This document shows, piece by piece, positions 1 through 8,748 of a stretch of 64,000 nt of DNA. The number at the start of each line of letters is the position of its first letter. Positions within the stretch are counted from its first letter, which is position 1. The stretch is from Agrobacterium vitis. GTDB taxonomy: Bacteria > Pseudomonadota > Alphaproteobacteria > Rhizobiales > Rhizobiaceae. The translations under genes and the position numbers were made by a program. The stretch lies in assembly GCF_014926405.1 (NCBI RefSeq), contig NZ_JACXXJ020000004.1:372001-436000 (forward strand). Direction: 5' to 3'. Under the pieces are notes generated by a model that worked only from the letters and a program-made list of their open reading frames with translations, did no database searches and was not told the DNA's origin.

Positions 1-3
1 TTT

Positions 4-45
4 CGGATTGGGCCTATCGGACTTGGCCTATCAGACTGGGCCTTA
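4..45. repeat. Three imperfect tandem copies of a 14-bp unit
   Basis: Units lie at 4-17, 18-31 and 32-45 and share the core GGCCTAT, with one to three differences between copies. No gene is seen in bases 1-152 apart from this. The role is unknown and the repeat may continue to the left of the window. Confidence 0.6.
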
Positions 46-152
46 ATCCATTGGCTGACTGGAATGAGAGAGGATGCTACGGGCGGAGATCACACTCGAA
101 TTCATGAAACTTCGTACTTGCGCGCCAGACGTTTGATGCCTAAATTTGGATA

Positions 153-1142
153 ATGTCTGATCATTCGTCTCAACGGTTGTCGCCGTCAAATATCCCAATG
201 GATGCGCTGAGCGAAGTTCTACAAGACTTTCGCTTGAGTGGGGTCAATTATGGGCGTTGCGAACTGCGACATCCGTGGAGCATTGCCCTGCCGCAGCAAC
301 AACTGCTTCGGTTCCACTTTGTCAGCCAAAGTCCATGCTGGATTCATACCGAAGCCCAAGGGTGGCAGGAATTGCATGATGGGGATCTGGTGCTACTGCC
401 GCAAGGTATCGCACATCGATTGGCCAGTGCGCCGGATGTTGAGGGCGACTCGCTCAAAAGCTGTCAGATAAAAAGGTTGAGCAGCAAGGTTTGCGAATTG
501 GTGCGGGAAGGAACTGGGGCGACCAGCACTCTTTTCTGCGGTTCCATGGCGTTGAGCGCATATGCCCTTGATCCTTTGATCGCCTTGATGCCGCCAATCA
601 TCAAGGGCTGCGATGTCGCTGGCAATGACCCGGTTATTGGCCCCCTGCTGGCGGCTATGACCGCAGAGGCTTCACAGCCCCAGATGGGCAGCGCGACGAT
701 CCTGTCGCGTATGGCTGACTTGCTCGTCGCGCGGCTTATCCGCTGTTGGGTCAATTGCAGCGGAGCCGCAACCACCGGCTGGCTCGCCGCCATCCGAGAC
801 CCCCATCTTGGCCGTGTGTTGGCAGCCATGCACCGCGATCCCGGCCATAACTGGACGCTTGAAAGCCTTGCCGGTGTCGCGGGCCAATCGCGCTCGATCT
901 TTGCTGAACGCTTCAGCGCTATTTTAGGAGAAGGCGCGGCACGCTATCTCGCTCGCCTGCGCATGCAGCTTGCCCGTGAGTTGTTGGCGCAAGGTGGCAT
1001 GTCAGTTGCCGAGGTTGCATCTCGCCTGGGCTATGAATCCGAGGCCTCCTTTGCCCGCGCTTTCAAACGCATTACCACAGTCTCACCCGGCGTTGTGCGC
1101 CGCACAGTTTCCGGACGAACGGACATGGTTTTCGGATTTTAA
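153..1142 (+). CDS. AraC-family transcriptional regulator (cupin_6 type)
   Basis: A 329-residue regulator. The N-terminal two thirds look like the cupin-type sensor half of the AraC subfamily that normally begins near MDALSEVL. The C-terminal 100 residues hold the two helix-turn-helices; the second ends in GYESEASFARAFKR, the hallmark of AraC proteins. The gene lies 60 bp upstream of a co-directed efflux pump and probably controls it. The start is uncertain: ATG 153 gives 15 extra residues, while ATG 198 matches the usual family start; neither has a clear ribosome-binding site. The inducer is unknown. Confidence 0.85.
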   Translation: MSDHSSQRLSPSNIPMDALSEVLQDFRLSGVNYGRCELRHPWSIALPQQQLLRFHFVSQSPCWIHTEAQGWQELHDGDLVLLPQGIAHRLASAPDVEGDSLKSCQIKRLSSKVCELVREGTGATSTLFCGSMALSAYALDPLIALMPPIIKGCDVAGNDPVIGPLLAAMTAEASQPQMGSATILSRMADLLVARLIRCWVNCSGAATTGWLAAIRDPHLGRVLAAMHRDPGHNWTLESLAGVAGQSRSIFAERFSAILGEGAARYLARLRMQLARELLAQGGMSVAEVASRLGYESEASFARAFKRITTVSPGVVRRTVSGRTDMVFGF

Positions 1143-1202
1143 GCTACATATAGTCCCAAATCTTTCGTCTATGAAGTGCTTCTGGATTCAGGAGATACGT
1201 CA

Positions 1203-2411
1203 ATGACGGACAGAACATCACAATTTAACAGCGCGGATATAGACCTCGATACCGCTGAGCCGGTTGCGTGGAGCCCTGCCACCTGGTTTGCCGTCCTTTC
1301 GATGGCGGCCACCAGTTTTGCACTGGTGTCGGCTGAGTTCCTGCCAGCAGGCTTGCTGACGCCAATGGCCCGTGATCTTGGGATCAGCGAGGGAACAGCC
1401 GGACAGGTCGTGACTGCCACGGCTTTCGTGGGGGCCATCACGGCCCTGTTGAGCAATGTCCTGATCGGCAGATTGAACCGCAAGACAGTGTTGGTCGGCC
1501 TTAGTGCGTTGGCAATCGGCTCCAATATTCTTGCAGCGGTGGCGACGGACTTTTGGCTATTGATGCTCGGTCGGGCAGGCCTCGGCATTGCCCTCAGCGG
1601 CTTTTGGGCGCTTTCGGTTGCCGTCGTCGCCAGGTTGGTTGGGGCCAATGCAACAGGACGGGGCATGGCGATCGTCACGCTCGGCGTCTCACTCGCAACG
1701 ATAGCCGCGCCATCGATAGGCGCTTTGATCAGCGATTGGCTGGGCTGGCGCAGCGCCATGTCTATGACGGCGGGACTTGCTGCAATTGCCATGTTGCTAC
1801 AGGTCCTCTGCTTGCCGACGCTGCCTGCAAGCACAAGCAACAGTCTCTCTGATGTTTTTCGGCTGACGCGGCGGCGTGGCGTTCAGCTTGGAATGTTGGC
1901 CATCCTTTTGTTGATGACGGGACATTTTGCCGGCTCGGTTTATGTACGTCCTTTCCTTGAACAGGTGACGCTGCTTGAAACCGGCCCGATTGCCCTGGCA
2001 CTTCTCGGCTTTGGCGTTGCCTCGGTGATCGGTAACGTTGCGGGTGGCCGGATGGCGGACGCCAGTATTCATATGGCACTCGCGGTCACCGCCGTGCTGA
2101 TGGCGTCTGCAGCGCTCGCCTTGGTGCTTTGGGGCAATTATGTCGGCGTTGCCTTCTGCCTCGTGACGCTTTGGGGCTTTGCCTTCGGCATGGCACCCGT
2201 GGTGCTGCCGACCAACCTATCGCGCAGCGCACCTGACGCCCTGGAGGCAGCGGGCAGCCTGATGGTCGTTTCTTTTCAGGTCGCGATCACGATTGGCGCG
2301 GTTGTCGGCGGCTATGTCGTCGATCATTATGGCGCTGCGGGACCCTTGACCCTGACCGCCGCCCTGGCCGCATTGACTGTCGTCTTGGCGCTGACGCAAC
2401 CGCGCACCTGA
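1203..2411 (+). CDS. MFS efflux transporter, NepI/AraJ-like (DHA1 family)
   Basis: About 402 residues with the hydrophobic pattern of a 12-helix major facilitator. After a polar N-terminus, the stretch EFLPAGLLTPMARDLGISEG resembles the start of E. coli NepI (purine ribonucleoside efflux) as I remember it, and the Asp/Arg-rich loop NVLIGRLNRKTVL is the MFS motif A region. ATG 1203 is chosen because an AGGAGA site lies just upstream; an in-frame codon at 1176 lacks one. It sits directly behind the AraC gene and is probably its target. The substrate (nucleoside, sugar or drug) is inferred from similarity only. Confidence 0.85.
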   Translation: MTDRTSQFNSADIDLDTAEPVAWSPATWFAVLSMAATSFALVSAEFLPAGLLTPMARDLGISEGTAGQVVTATAFVGAITALLSNVLIGRLNRKTVLVGLSALAIGSNILAAVATDFWLLMLGRAGLGIALSGFWALSVAVVARLVGANATGRGMAIVTLGVSLATIAAPSIGALISDWLGWRSAMSMTAGLAAIAMLLQVLCLPTLPASTSNSLSDVFRLTRRRGVQLGMLAILLLMTGHFAGSVYVRPFLEQVTLLETGPIALALLGFGVASVIGNVAGGRMADASIHMALAVTAVLMASAALALVLWGNYVGVAFCLVTLWGFAFGMAPVVLPTNLSRSAPDALEAAGSLMVVSFQVAITIGAVVGGYVVDHYGAAGPLTLTAALAALTVVLALTQPRT

Positions 2412-2550
2412 TCTTCGCTTTCGGGGCAGCCATCTTTTCCACTTTGAGCCTCGACGTGAACATGAACAACCAGCCGCTGCCCCCTTATGGGGGTAGTCGT
2501 CAAAACGGCAGACAGCATGAACGAAGATATCTGAGCAACTGTGATAGTCG

Positions 2551-2961
2551 TCAGATGGCTGAATCGATAATTTTGCAGATGCCTGTACGCACAACGTCCT
2601 TGCTGGTGAGTTGACCGGGCTGGATATCAAAGACAGCATCAATCCTGACGCCTGCCCCTTTCTGACGCGCGACAACCCGAAGGGTCTGAATCCGGCCACT
2701 ACCGCTGGTTTCCTGGAAAGCGTCGATAGACGACAATTCCTTGTTGACCTTTATGCCGGAAAAACCTTCCGCTGCCACGGCCTGAGCCAGCTTTTTCAGA
2801 ACAACAGTAGAATTGGCTTTCGGGTATTCCTGCCACGAGCGATAGCTTAATGCGGTGACCATGGGGACGCCGGTCACTTTGAAATTATTCTCGCACGATG
2901 CCGCTTGCGCAAGTGCCGTGGCGTTAAAAAGCAAGGCTGCGGCAATGATCGTAACTTTCAT
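2551..2961 (-). CDS. Small secreted protein of unknown function
   Basis: 136 residues with a clear Sec signal peptide (MKVTIIAAALLFNATALAQA, cleavage expected after AQA), so the mature protein is about 115 residues and periplasmic or secreted. The mature part has two cysteines (near the N-terminus and near the C-terminus) that could form a disulphide. The start is supported by a strong GAGGAGG site. It converges with the MFS gene. I do not recognise the family. Confidence 0.65.
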   Translation of the reverse strand: MKVTIIAAALLFNATALAQAASCENNFKVTGVPMVTALSYRSWQEYPKANSTVVLKKLAQAVAAEGFSGIKVNKELSSIDAFQETSGSGRIQTLRVVARQKGAGVRIDAVFDIQPGQLTSKDVVRTGICKIIDSAI

Positions 2962-3111
2962 TTTTCCTCCTCGCGGCGGACCGTAATCGACCTAACGCAT
3001 ATTCGTTTCGATATTGAAGAAAGGCCGTTAATGCCCCAGTTAGGCATGCAATCAACGCAAACGGCCCGCCAAACCATGGGTGAGGCGAGCGCGTTGTTCA
3101 GTATGAATAGT

Positions 3112-3345
3112 TCAGGGCCACTGACCGCTGACCAGGCATCCGATTGCTTCCCAACCACTGTATTCATACCATGAATAATTGGGGTCGTGGCACCCTTGCG
3201 CAAAGCTGGCTGTCTGAACCATGGCAGGTTTTGCTGAATGCTGAGCCTCTGATGGTGAAGCGAGACGCGGAATTGAGGCCGAGGCGCTTGATATCGCGAA
3301 TGCCATGCCAATTGCAGCAATCAATCCGATTTTGAGTGTTCTCAT
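3112..3345 (-). CDS. Small secreted hypothetical protein
   Basis: 77 residues starting MRTLKIGLIAAIGMAFAIS, a typical signal peptide with cleavage expected near ASA. The mature chain is under 55 residues and has two cysteines in its last 30 residues (GCHDPNYSW and GCLVSG), possibly a disulphide-held miniprotein. AAAGGAT lies before the ATG. It is 150 bp upstream of the other secreted small protein on the same strand. No family recognised. Confidence 0.5.
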   Translation of the reverse strand: MRTLKIGLIAAIGMAFAISSASASIPRLASPSEAQHSAKPAMVQTASFAQGCHDPNYSWYEYSGWEAIGCLVSGQWP

Positions 3346-3471
3346 CGCTAGATCCTTTCGCTTTGCCCCAGCCCCGCGTGACTTCGCGGCATAGGGGGCG
3401 TAAGGTCAACTCGTACAGGTGTGCTAGTTTGCCTGATCGAACGGTATTCGGGCAGTCGGTCAGTTCAGAGT

Positions 3472-4515
3472 TTAAGGGGTGATTTCCGCCTGCGAATTTG
3501 CTTGCCCAGAGAATAACGGCGGCACCTCAATGAATGTAGTCTGTGATATTCCTGTGTCGATAATCTCAAAAACCGCCTTGAGCATGCCATCGACATCCTG
3601 GCGCACCATTTCGATGTCGCCACCCAAAAGCGCCACAAAGGGATCCCAGTCGAAACAGCCCATCGCTGGTAGCCGATCCGCGACATAGCCGGAGGTCTTG
3701 AGCCACTGCATGACGCCTTCCAGAGAGATGGTGGAGTTTACAAACATTCCGCCCGGAATTTCGCCTTCAACCATCGCCAGTGTTTGCAAAGCTTTTTCTG
3801 CTTTTTCCGGGGCGTATCCGCAGGTGAGTATGTGGCGTTCATCGATTGGAACGCCCATATCCTGATGGGCTGCCCGAAAACCGCGCACCCGCTCCAAGGT
3901 GTTGTGATCAGTGGCGCGCCCGCCAACGAACAGCAGGGGAGCGGCCTTGCCGGTCTTGCTGTGGCAATTTTTTAGAATACGACGGGTCAATTCCCGCGCC
4001 CCTGCAAAATTATCCGAAATAACGGAAGGTGCTGCTGTTCCCGGCAGGTCGAGATTAATGCTGCGCGCACCGGCGGAGGTGCATATTTCGGTGATTCGGT
4101 CGGGGTTGGTTGCTCCGGTCGAAACCAGCCATTCCACTTGATAGGACAGCAGAGTCCGTGCGGCCTCTACTTCAAGCTCCGGGTCACGTCGCGTGCAGGT
4201 GATAATCGGGAAAAGGCCGCGCGAGCGCGCCATGTCCTCGAAGGTCTCTACGATCGAACCAAAATAACGGTTGTCATACTTAGGGACGATCATGCCGATG
4301 ATCTGGGATTTTTCCCGGCGCAACAGACTGGCCTGCATGTTGAGCGCATAGCCTTGCTCCTCAGCGATCCGTTTGATTTTTTCCGCTAGTTGGGTGCTGA
4401 TCCGGCGCTTCTTCCAATTGCCATTTAAAACAGCGCTGACAGCACTGGCCGATGTGCCAGCAAGCTCGGCCAGATCGTAGATCGTCGTCTTCCTGGCGGG
4501 TTTTTTCTGATTCAC
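3472..4515 (-). CDS. LacI-family repressor of the pentitol operon
   Basis: 347 residues. The N-terminal LacI helix-turn-helix is complete (TIYDLAELAGTSASAVSAVL, then the hinge helix near residues 50-65), followed by a periplasmic-binding-protein-like sensor domain. It is divergent from the ribitol operon, with a 236-bp control region that carries a perfect inverted repeat at 4572-4607. It most likely represses the operon and its own gene until a pentitol or pentulose binds; the ligand is inferred from context. Confidence 0.9.
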   Translation of the reverse strand: MNQKKPARKTTIYDLAELAGTSASAVSAVLNGNWKKRRISTQLAEKIKRIAEEQGYALNMQASLLRREKSQIIGMIVPKYDNRYFGSIVETFEDMARSRGLFPIITCTRRDPELEVEAARTLLSYQVEWLVSTGATNPDRITEICTSAGARSINLDLPGTAAPSVISDNFAGARELTRRILKNCHSKTGKAAPLLFVGGRATDHNTLERVRGFRAAHQDMGVPIDERHILTCGYAPEKAEKALQTLAMVEGEIPGGMFVNSTISLEGVMQWLKTSGYVADRLPAMGCFDWDPFVALLGGDIEMVRQDVDGMLKAVFEIIDTGISQTTFIEVPPLFSGQANSQAEITP

Positions 4516-4571
4516 GCTGGCCTCCTGTTCATACCCAACTTGACATCAAAGTCAGAAGATGGCAATTCTTG

Positions 4572-4607
4572 CGTCATCGATTGAGCAGTGTTGCTCAATC
4601 GATGACG
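4572..4607. promoter_or_regulatory. Perfect 16-bp inverted repeat, probable LacI operator
   Basis: Arms 4572-4587 and 4592-4607 are exact reverse complements around a 4-base spacer (GTGT). The inner part, TTGAGCA-N4-TGCTCAA, has the size and symmetry of LacI-family operators. It lies 57 bp before the regulator start and 144 bp before the binding-protein start, and no T-run follows, so an operator fits better than a terminator. Confidence 0.75.
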
Positions 4608-4751
4608 GCGGTTGACTTCGGAGGGTTGGCCGGGAGACGTTCAAGCAATTCAGGATTGCTGTCGCATCATCGTGCGCTCGATGTGCCGTGATCACGGTCT
4701 TCATCGGCATGCGTCTCTCGATACTGGTTTTGGGTTCTAGAGGAGGAAACT

Positions 4752-5798
4752 ATGAAATTTCATTCCATGATGATGGTGTCGGTTGCTGCCGCTGCCATGT
4801 TTGCAGGCTCTGCCTTGGCGCAAGAGAAGGCAACCGTTGCGTTTCTGATGCCCGATCAGGCATCGACACGCTATGAAAACCACGATTTTCCGGGTTTCAA
4901 GGCAGAAATGGCCAAGCTGTGCGCCGGATGCACGGTGATTTATCAAAACGCCAATGGCGATACCGCACTTCAGCAACAGCAATTCAACTCGGTGATTGCG
5001 CAAGGCGCAAAGGTGATTGTGCTGGACCCGGTGGATTCGTCTGCTGCCGCAGCACTGGTTGAGTTGGCGCAGTCGCAGGATGTGAAGGTCATTGCCTATG
5101 ACCGCCCTATTCCAAAGAAAGCAGCAGATTATTACGTCTCCTTCGACAATGCTGGCATTGGCGAGGCTATTGCCAAGTCCTTGGTGCAGCACCTGAAGGC
5201 CAAGGGCGTGCCACAGGGTTCTGGCATTCTTCAAATCAACGGTTCGCCCACCGATGCCGCCGCTGGCCTGATCCGCGATGGTGTTCATAAAGGTCTGAAG
5301 GATTCTGGCTACAAAACATTGGCCGAATTCGACACGCCGGAATGGGCGCCACCAAAGGCGCAGGAATGGGCGGCAGGCCAAATCACCCGCTTTGGCGCAG
5401 ACATCAAGGGCGTTGTGGCCGCCAATGACGGCACAGGCGGCGGCGCGATTGCGGCCTTCAAGGCGGCGGGTGTCAATCCGGTTCCGCCCGTTACGGGCAA
5501 TGATGCGACCATTGCAGCGCTTCAGCTGATCATTTCCGGCGATCAGTACAACACGATTTCCAAGCCATCGGAAATTGTTGCCGCGGCGGCTGCCAAAGTC
5601 ACCGTTCAGTTTCTGAAGGGCGAAAAGCCGGAAGCCAAGACCACGCTGTATGACACCCCCTCGCAGCTGTTCATTCCGGCTGTTGTGACGGCAGAAAATA
5701 TCAAGGCTGAAATCTTCGACAAAAAGATTCAAACCCCTGCCGAAGTGTGCACGGGTGAATATGCCGCTGGCTGCAAAAAGCTGGGCATCACCCAGTAA
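4752..5798 (+). CDS. Sugar ABC transporter periplasmic binding protein (CUT2, XylF/RbsB-like)
   Basis: 348 residues. A signal peptide (MKFHSMMMVSVAAAAMFAGS, cleavage near ALA) precedes a two-lobed type I binding fold (VAFLMPDQASTRYENHDFPG at the start, EWAPPKAQEW near the hinge). It captures the sugar or polyol in the periplasm and hands it to the permease at 6685. GAGGAGG stands directly before the ATG. It is the first gene of the operon with ribitol dehydrogenase and D-ribulokinase, so ribitol or a related pentitol is the likely ligand. Six other genes in this window follow the same scheme of a binding protein leading its operon. Confidence 0.88.
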   Translation: MKFHSMMMVSVAAAAMFAGSALAQEKATVAFLMPDQASTRYENHDFPGFKAEMAKLCAGCTVIYQNANGDTALQQQQFNSVIAQGAKVIVLDPVDSSAAAALVELAQSQDVKVIAYDRPIPKKAADYYVSFDNAGIGEAIAKSLVQHLKAKGVPQGSGILQINGSPTDAAAGLIRDGVHKGLKDSGYKTLAEFDTPEWAPPKAQEWAAGQITRFGADIKGVVAANDGTGGGAIAAFKAAGVNPVPPVTGNDATIAALQLIISGDQYNTISKPSEIVAAAAAKVTVQFLKGEKPEAKTTLYDTPSQLFIPAVVTAENIKAEIFDKKIQTPAEVCTGEYAAGCKKLGITQ

Positions 5799-5811
5799 TT
5801 GTTCTGATCTG

Positions 5812-5840
5812 TGTTCGGTCCGGCATTGCCGGATCGAACA
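5812..5840 (+). other. Intercistronic stem-loop after the binding-protein gene
   Basis: Arms 5812-5824 and 5828-5840 pair over 13 positions (one G-T) around ATT, 14 bp after the stop codon. No T-run follows. This fits a 3' mRNA stabiliser or partial attenuator that keeps binding-protein output above that of the downstream genes. Confidence 0.65.
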
Positions 5841-5869
5841 TGCCTCGAACCTGAAAAGAGCGTTTCGCC

Positions 5870-6688
5870 ATGGTGCAAAATGACCAAGCGGCCCCGAAAA
5901 CGGGTGGCCCTATTCTGAAATTGCGCAATATTTCCAAGAATTTTGGTGCTGTCTCGGCGCTGACGGATATTGATCTGGAAGTCTGGCCCGGCGAAGTGGT
6001 TGCCCTTGTGGGCGATAACGGCGCTGGCAAATCCACCTTGATCAAGGTGCTGGCAGGCGTGCATCAGCCAACCTCCGGCACCATTGAATTTTGCGGCGAA
6101 AACGTCTCGCTCGATAGCCCCAGCCGGGCGCTGGAACTGGGCATTGCCACGGTGTTTCAAGACCTCGCCCTATGCGAAAATCTGGATGTGGTGGCCAATC
6201 TTTTCCTTGGTCACGAGCTTGCGCCATGGAACCTCGATGAAGTGGCCATGGAAGTGCGTGCTTGGACGCTTTTGAAAGAGCTGGCAGCGCGCATTCCCTC
6301 CGTTCGAGAGCCGATTGCCTCGCTATCCGGTGGTCAGCGCCAGACGGTTGCCATTGCAAGATCACTTCTGCTGGACCCGAAAATCATAATGCTGGATGAG
6401 CCGACGGCAGCACTGGGTGTTGCCCAGACAGCCGAAGTTTTGAACCTGATTGAGCGCGTGCGCGAACGCGGGCTGGGCGTCATCATCATCAGCCACAATA
6501 TGGAAGATGTGCGCGCCGTGGCCGATCGCATTGTGGTGCTGCGTTTGGGCAAGAACAACGGCGTGTTTACCCCGGATGCGTCCAACCAAGAGCTGGTTGC
6601 CTCCATCACCGGGGCCACGGAAAATTCCGTCTCACGCCGCCTGACCCGCAAGACAAATAGCCAAGAAACCAGCGGGAGGCCCGCATGA
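5870..6688 (+). CDS. Sugar ABC transporter ATP-binding protein (CUT2, single NBD)
   Basis: 272 residues, one nucleotide-binding domain: Walker A GDNGAGKST near residue 50, signature SLSGGQRQTVAIARSLLLDP, Walker B IIMLDEPTAALG and the switch histidine in ISHNMEDV. CUT2 ATPases are often double-length; this single-domain form resembles FrcA of rhizobia. It energises the permease, whose gene overlaps it by 4 bp (ATGA). Substrate inferred from the operon: a pentitol. Confidence 0.9.
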   Translation: MVQNDQAAPKTGGPILKLRNISKNFGAVSALTDIDLEVWPGEVVALVGDNGAGKSTLIKVLAGVHQPTSGTIEFCGENVSLDSPSRALELGIATVFQDLALCENLDVVANLFLGHELAPWNLDEVAMEVRAWTLLKELAARIPSVREPIASLSGGQRQTVAIARSLLLDPKIIMLDEPTAALGVAQTAEVLNLIERVRERGLGVIIISHNMEDVRAVADRIVVLRLGKNNGVFTPDASNQELVASITGATENSVSRRLTRKTNSQETSGRPA

Positions 6689-7944
6689 GCAATACGTCAA
6701 AATCTGAAACCAAGTCCTCCCAAGCCTTGGACCGCAGCGATGAGCGCGTCACCCACGATGATGGTGTGCTGGCCATGCTGCGCAGTTTTATCAATCGGAT
6801 CAAATCGGGTGATCTGGGCATGTTGCCGGTTGCCATTGGGCTGATTGTGATTTCCACCGTGTTCAGCATTCTCAATCCGATTTTTCTGGCGCCCAACAAT
6901 CTGGTCAATCTGTTGTTTGATTGCGCAACGGTGGGCATCATTTCGCTGGGCATTGTCTGTGTGCTGCTGTTGGGTGAGATTGACCTCTCGGTTGGCTCCA
7001 TGAGCGGTCTGGCCTCGGCCATCATTGGTGTCTTGTGGGTCAATTCCGGCCTTCCGGTGATTGTTGCGATTTTTGCGGCGCTGGTCACGGGTGCAGCCGT
7101 GGGGGCGCTTTACGCGGTGATGTATAATCGCATGGGCATGCCAAGCTTTGTCGCCACGCTGTCCGGCCTGCTGGCCTTGCTGGGCATGCAGCTCTACATT
7201 CTCGGCCCAACGGGCAGTATCAATTTGCCCTATGCCTCGCCTTTGGTGCGTTTTGGCCAGATTTTGGTGATGCCGCATTGGCTGTCCTTCACGCTGGCTT
7301 TGGTGCCCGGTGTTGTGATGGTTGTGTTTGGCTTAAGCGTTCGCAGGCGCCGCCAAGCGGTCAACCTGTCCTCAAAGCCCTTGAGTGGGTTGTTGATCAA
7401 GGCCACAATCTTGACGCTTGGCTTTGAATTTGCGGTCTACTATCTTAATCTCGGACGCGGCGTGCCTTGGATGTTTGCGCTCTTTGTGGCGCTGGTGGTG
7501 GTGGTCAATTACCTCCTGACCAAGACACAATGGGGCCGCTCGATGTTTGCCGTGGGCGGCAATCGTGAAGCCGCCCGCCGGGCGGGCATCAATGTTCGCC
7601 GCATCTATATGAGCGCGTTTATGCTGTGCTCAACCCTTGCAGCCCTTGGCGGCGTGCTGTCGGCATCGCGCCTTGCATCGTCCAGCCAGCAGGCAGGCAC
7701 GGGTGATGTGAACTTGAACGCCATTGCCGCCGCCGTGATTGGCGGCACCAGCCTGTTTGGCGGGCGTGGCAGTGCTTATTCGGCGCTGCTTGGCATTATC
7801 GTCATTCAGGCGATTTCCAATGGTTTGACGCTTCTCAACCTTAGCTCATCGCTGCGTTACATGATTACCGGGGCAGTCCTTGCCATTGCCGTGATTATGG
7901 ATTCGCTTGCGCGCCGCTCCCGTGTCAGCCACGGCCGCGCCTAA
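6685..7944 (+). CDS. Sugar ABC transporter permease (CUT2, XylH-like)
   Basis: 419 residues, longer than RbsC and close to XylH in length, with about ten hydrophobic segments after a polar N-terminus of some 45 residues. [10 protein letters not shown] and [13 protein letters not shown] are the conserved CUT2 permease loops, and [12 protein letters not shown] near the C-terminus is the family signature. It forms the membrane channel for the substrate bound by the product at 4752. The start codon overlaps the ATPase stop. Confidence 0.9.
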   Translation: MSNTSKSETKSSQALDRSDERVTHDDGVLAMLRSFINRIKSGDLGMLPVAIGLIVISTVFSILNPIFLAPNNLVNLLFDCATVGIISLGIVCVLLLGEIDLSVGSMSGLASAIIGVLWVNSGLPVIVAIFAALVTGAAVGALYAVMYNRMGMPSFVATLSGLLALLGMQLYILGPTGSINLPYASPLVRFGQILVMPHWLSFTLALVPGVVMVVFGLSVRRRRQAVNLSSKPLSGLLIKATILTLGFEFAVYYLNLGRGVPWMFALFVALVVVVNYLLTKTQWGRSMFAVGGNREAARRAGINVRRIYMSAFMLCSTLAALGGVLSASRLASSSQQAGTGDVNLNAIAAAVIGGTSLFGGRGSAYSALLGIIVIQAISNGLTLLNLSSSLRYMITGAVLAIAVIMDSLARRSRVSHGRA

Positions 7945-7969
7945 CCTGTATTTCAAGGAGAATTTAGCC

Positions 7970-8698
7970 ATGACAGATATCATGAAGGGCAAAATCGCCG
8001 CTATCACTGGTGCAGCATCGGGCATCGGCTTGGCATGCGCCAAAATTCTGCTGGCGGAAGGCGCAACGGTGGTGTTGATCGACCGCGCCAAGGATAAGCT
8101 GGATACGCTTTGCGCAGAACTCGGTGAGCGCGCCAAGCCGCTGGTGGTGGATCTTTTGAATGGGCCAGAGGTCTCCGCCATGCTGCCGCGCATTCTGGAG
8201 GTCGCGGGCGGTCTCGATATCTTCCACGCCAATGCAGGTGCTTATATCGGCGGTGCCGTGGCGGAAGGCGACCCAGATGCGTGGGACCGGATGCTCAACC
8301 TCAATATCAACGCAGCCTTCCGCTCTGTTCATGCGGTATTGCCGCATCTGATTGCGCAAAAATCCGGCGATATCCTGTTTACCAGCTCCATCGCAGGCGT
8401 GGTGCCTGTGGTGTGGGAGCCGATTTATACCGCCTCGAAATTCGCCGTTCAGGCCTTTGTCCATTCCACCCGCAGGCAGGTTTCTCAACATGGCGTGCGC
8501 GTGGGTGCCGTTTTGCCCGGTCCAGTCGTCACCGCATTGCTGGATGATTGGCCAAAGGCCAAGATGGATGAAGCGCTGGCCAATGGCAGCCTGATGCAGC
8601 CACAGGAAGTGGCGGAAGCCGTGCTGTTCATGCTGTCGCGGCCTCGCAATGTCACCATCCGTGATCTGGTGATTGTGCCCAACAGCGTCGATCTTTAA
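7970..8698 (+). CDS. rbtD: Ribitol 2-dehydrogenase (short-chain dehydrogenase)
   Basis: 242 residues. It converts ribitol to D-ribulose with NAD. The Rossmann motif TGAASGIG (residues 13-20), NAG in HANAGAY, the serine in TSSIAG and the YxxxK pair in YTASK are all present, so the enzyme should be active. Long stretches ([41 protein letters not shown]) match Klebsiella ribitol dehydrogenase as I remember that sequence, which is why I give the symbol. ATG 7970 is preceded by AAGGAG. The following gene is the matching D-ribulokinase. Confidence 0.88.
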   Translation: MTDIMKGKIAAITGAASGIGLACAKILLAEGATVVLIDRAKDKLDTLCAELGERAKPLVVDLLNGPEVSAMLPRILEVAGGLDIFHANAGAYIGGAVAEGDPDAWDRMLNLNINAAFRSVHAVLPHLIAQKSGDILFTSSIAGVVPVVWEPIYTASKFAVQAFVHSTRRQVSQHGVRVGAVLPGPVVTALLDDWPKAKMDEALANGSLMQPQEVAEAVLFMLSRPRNVTIRDLVIVPNSVDL

Positions 8699-8748
8699 TC
8701 GACGCTCACCCTCATAATTGTCCCATCGATATTTGAAGAGCATTTGCC

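Noticed and set aside
4612..4645. TTGACT as a -35 box for the pentitol operon
   Set aside because: No convincing -10 hexamer was found at the right distance, so no promoter is called.
4737..5732. Long open frame on the minus strand opposite the pentitol-binding-protein gene
   Set aside because: It mirrors the codon structure of a clear plus-strand gene with signal peptide and strong ribosome site, and its translation has no recognisable domain.
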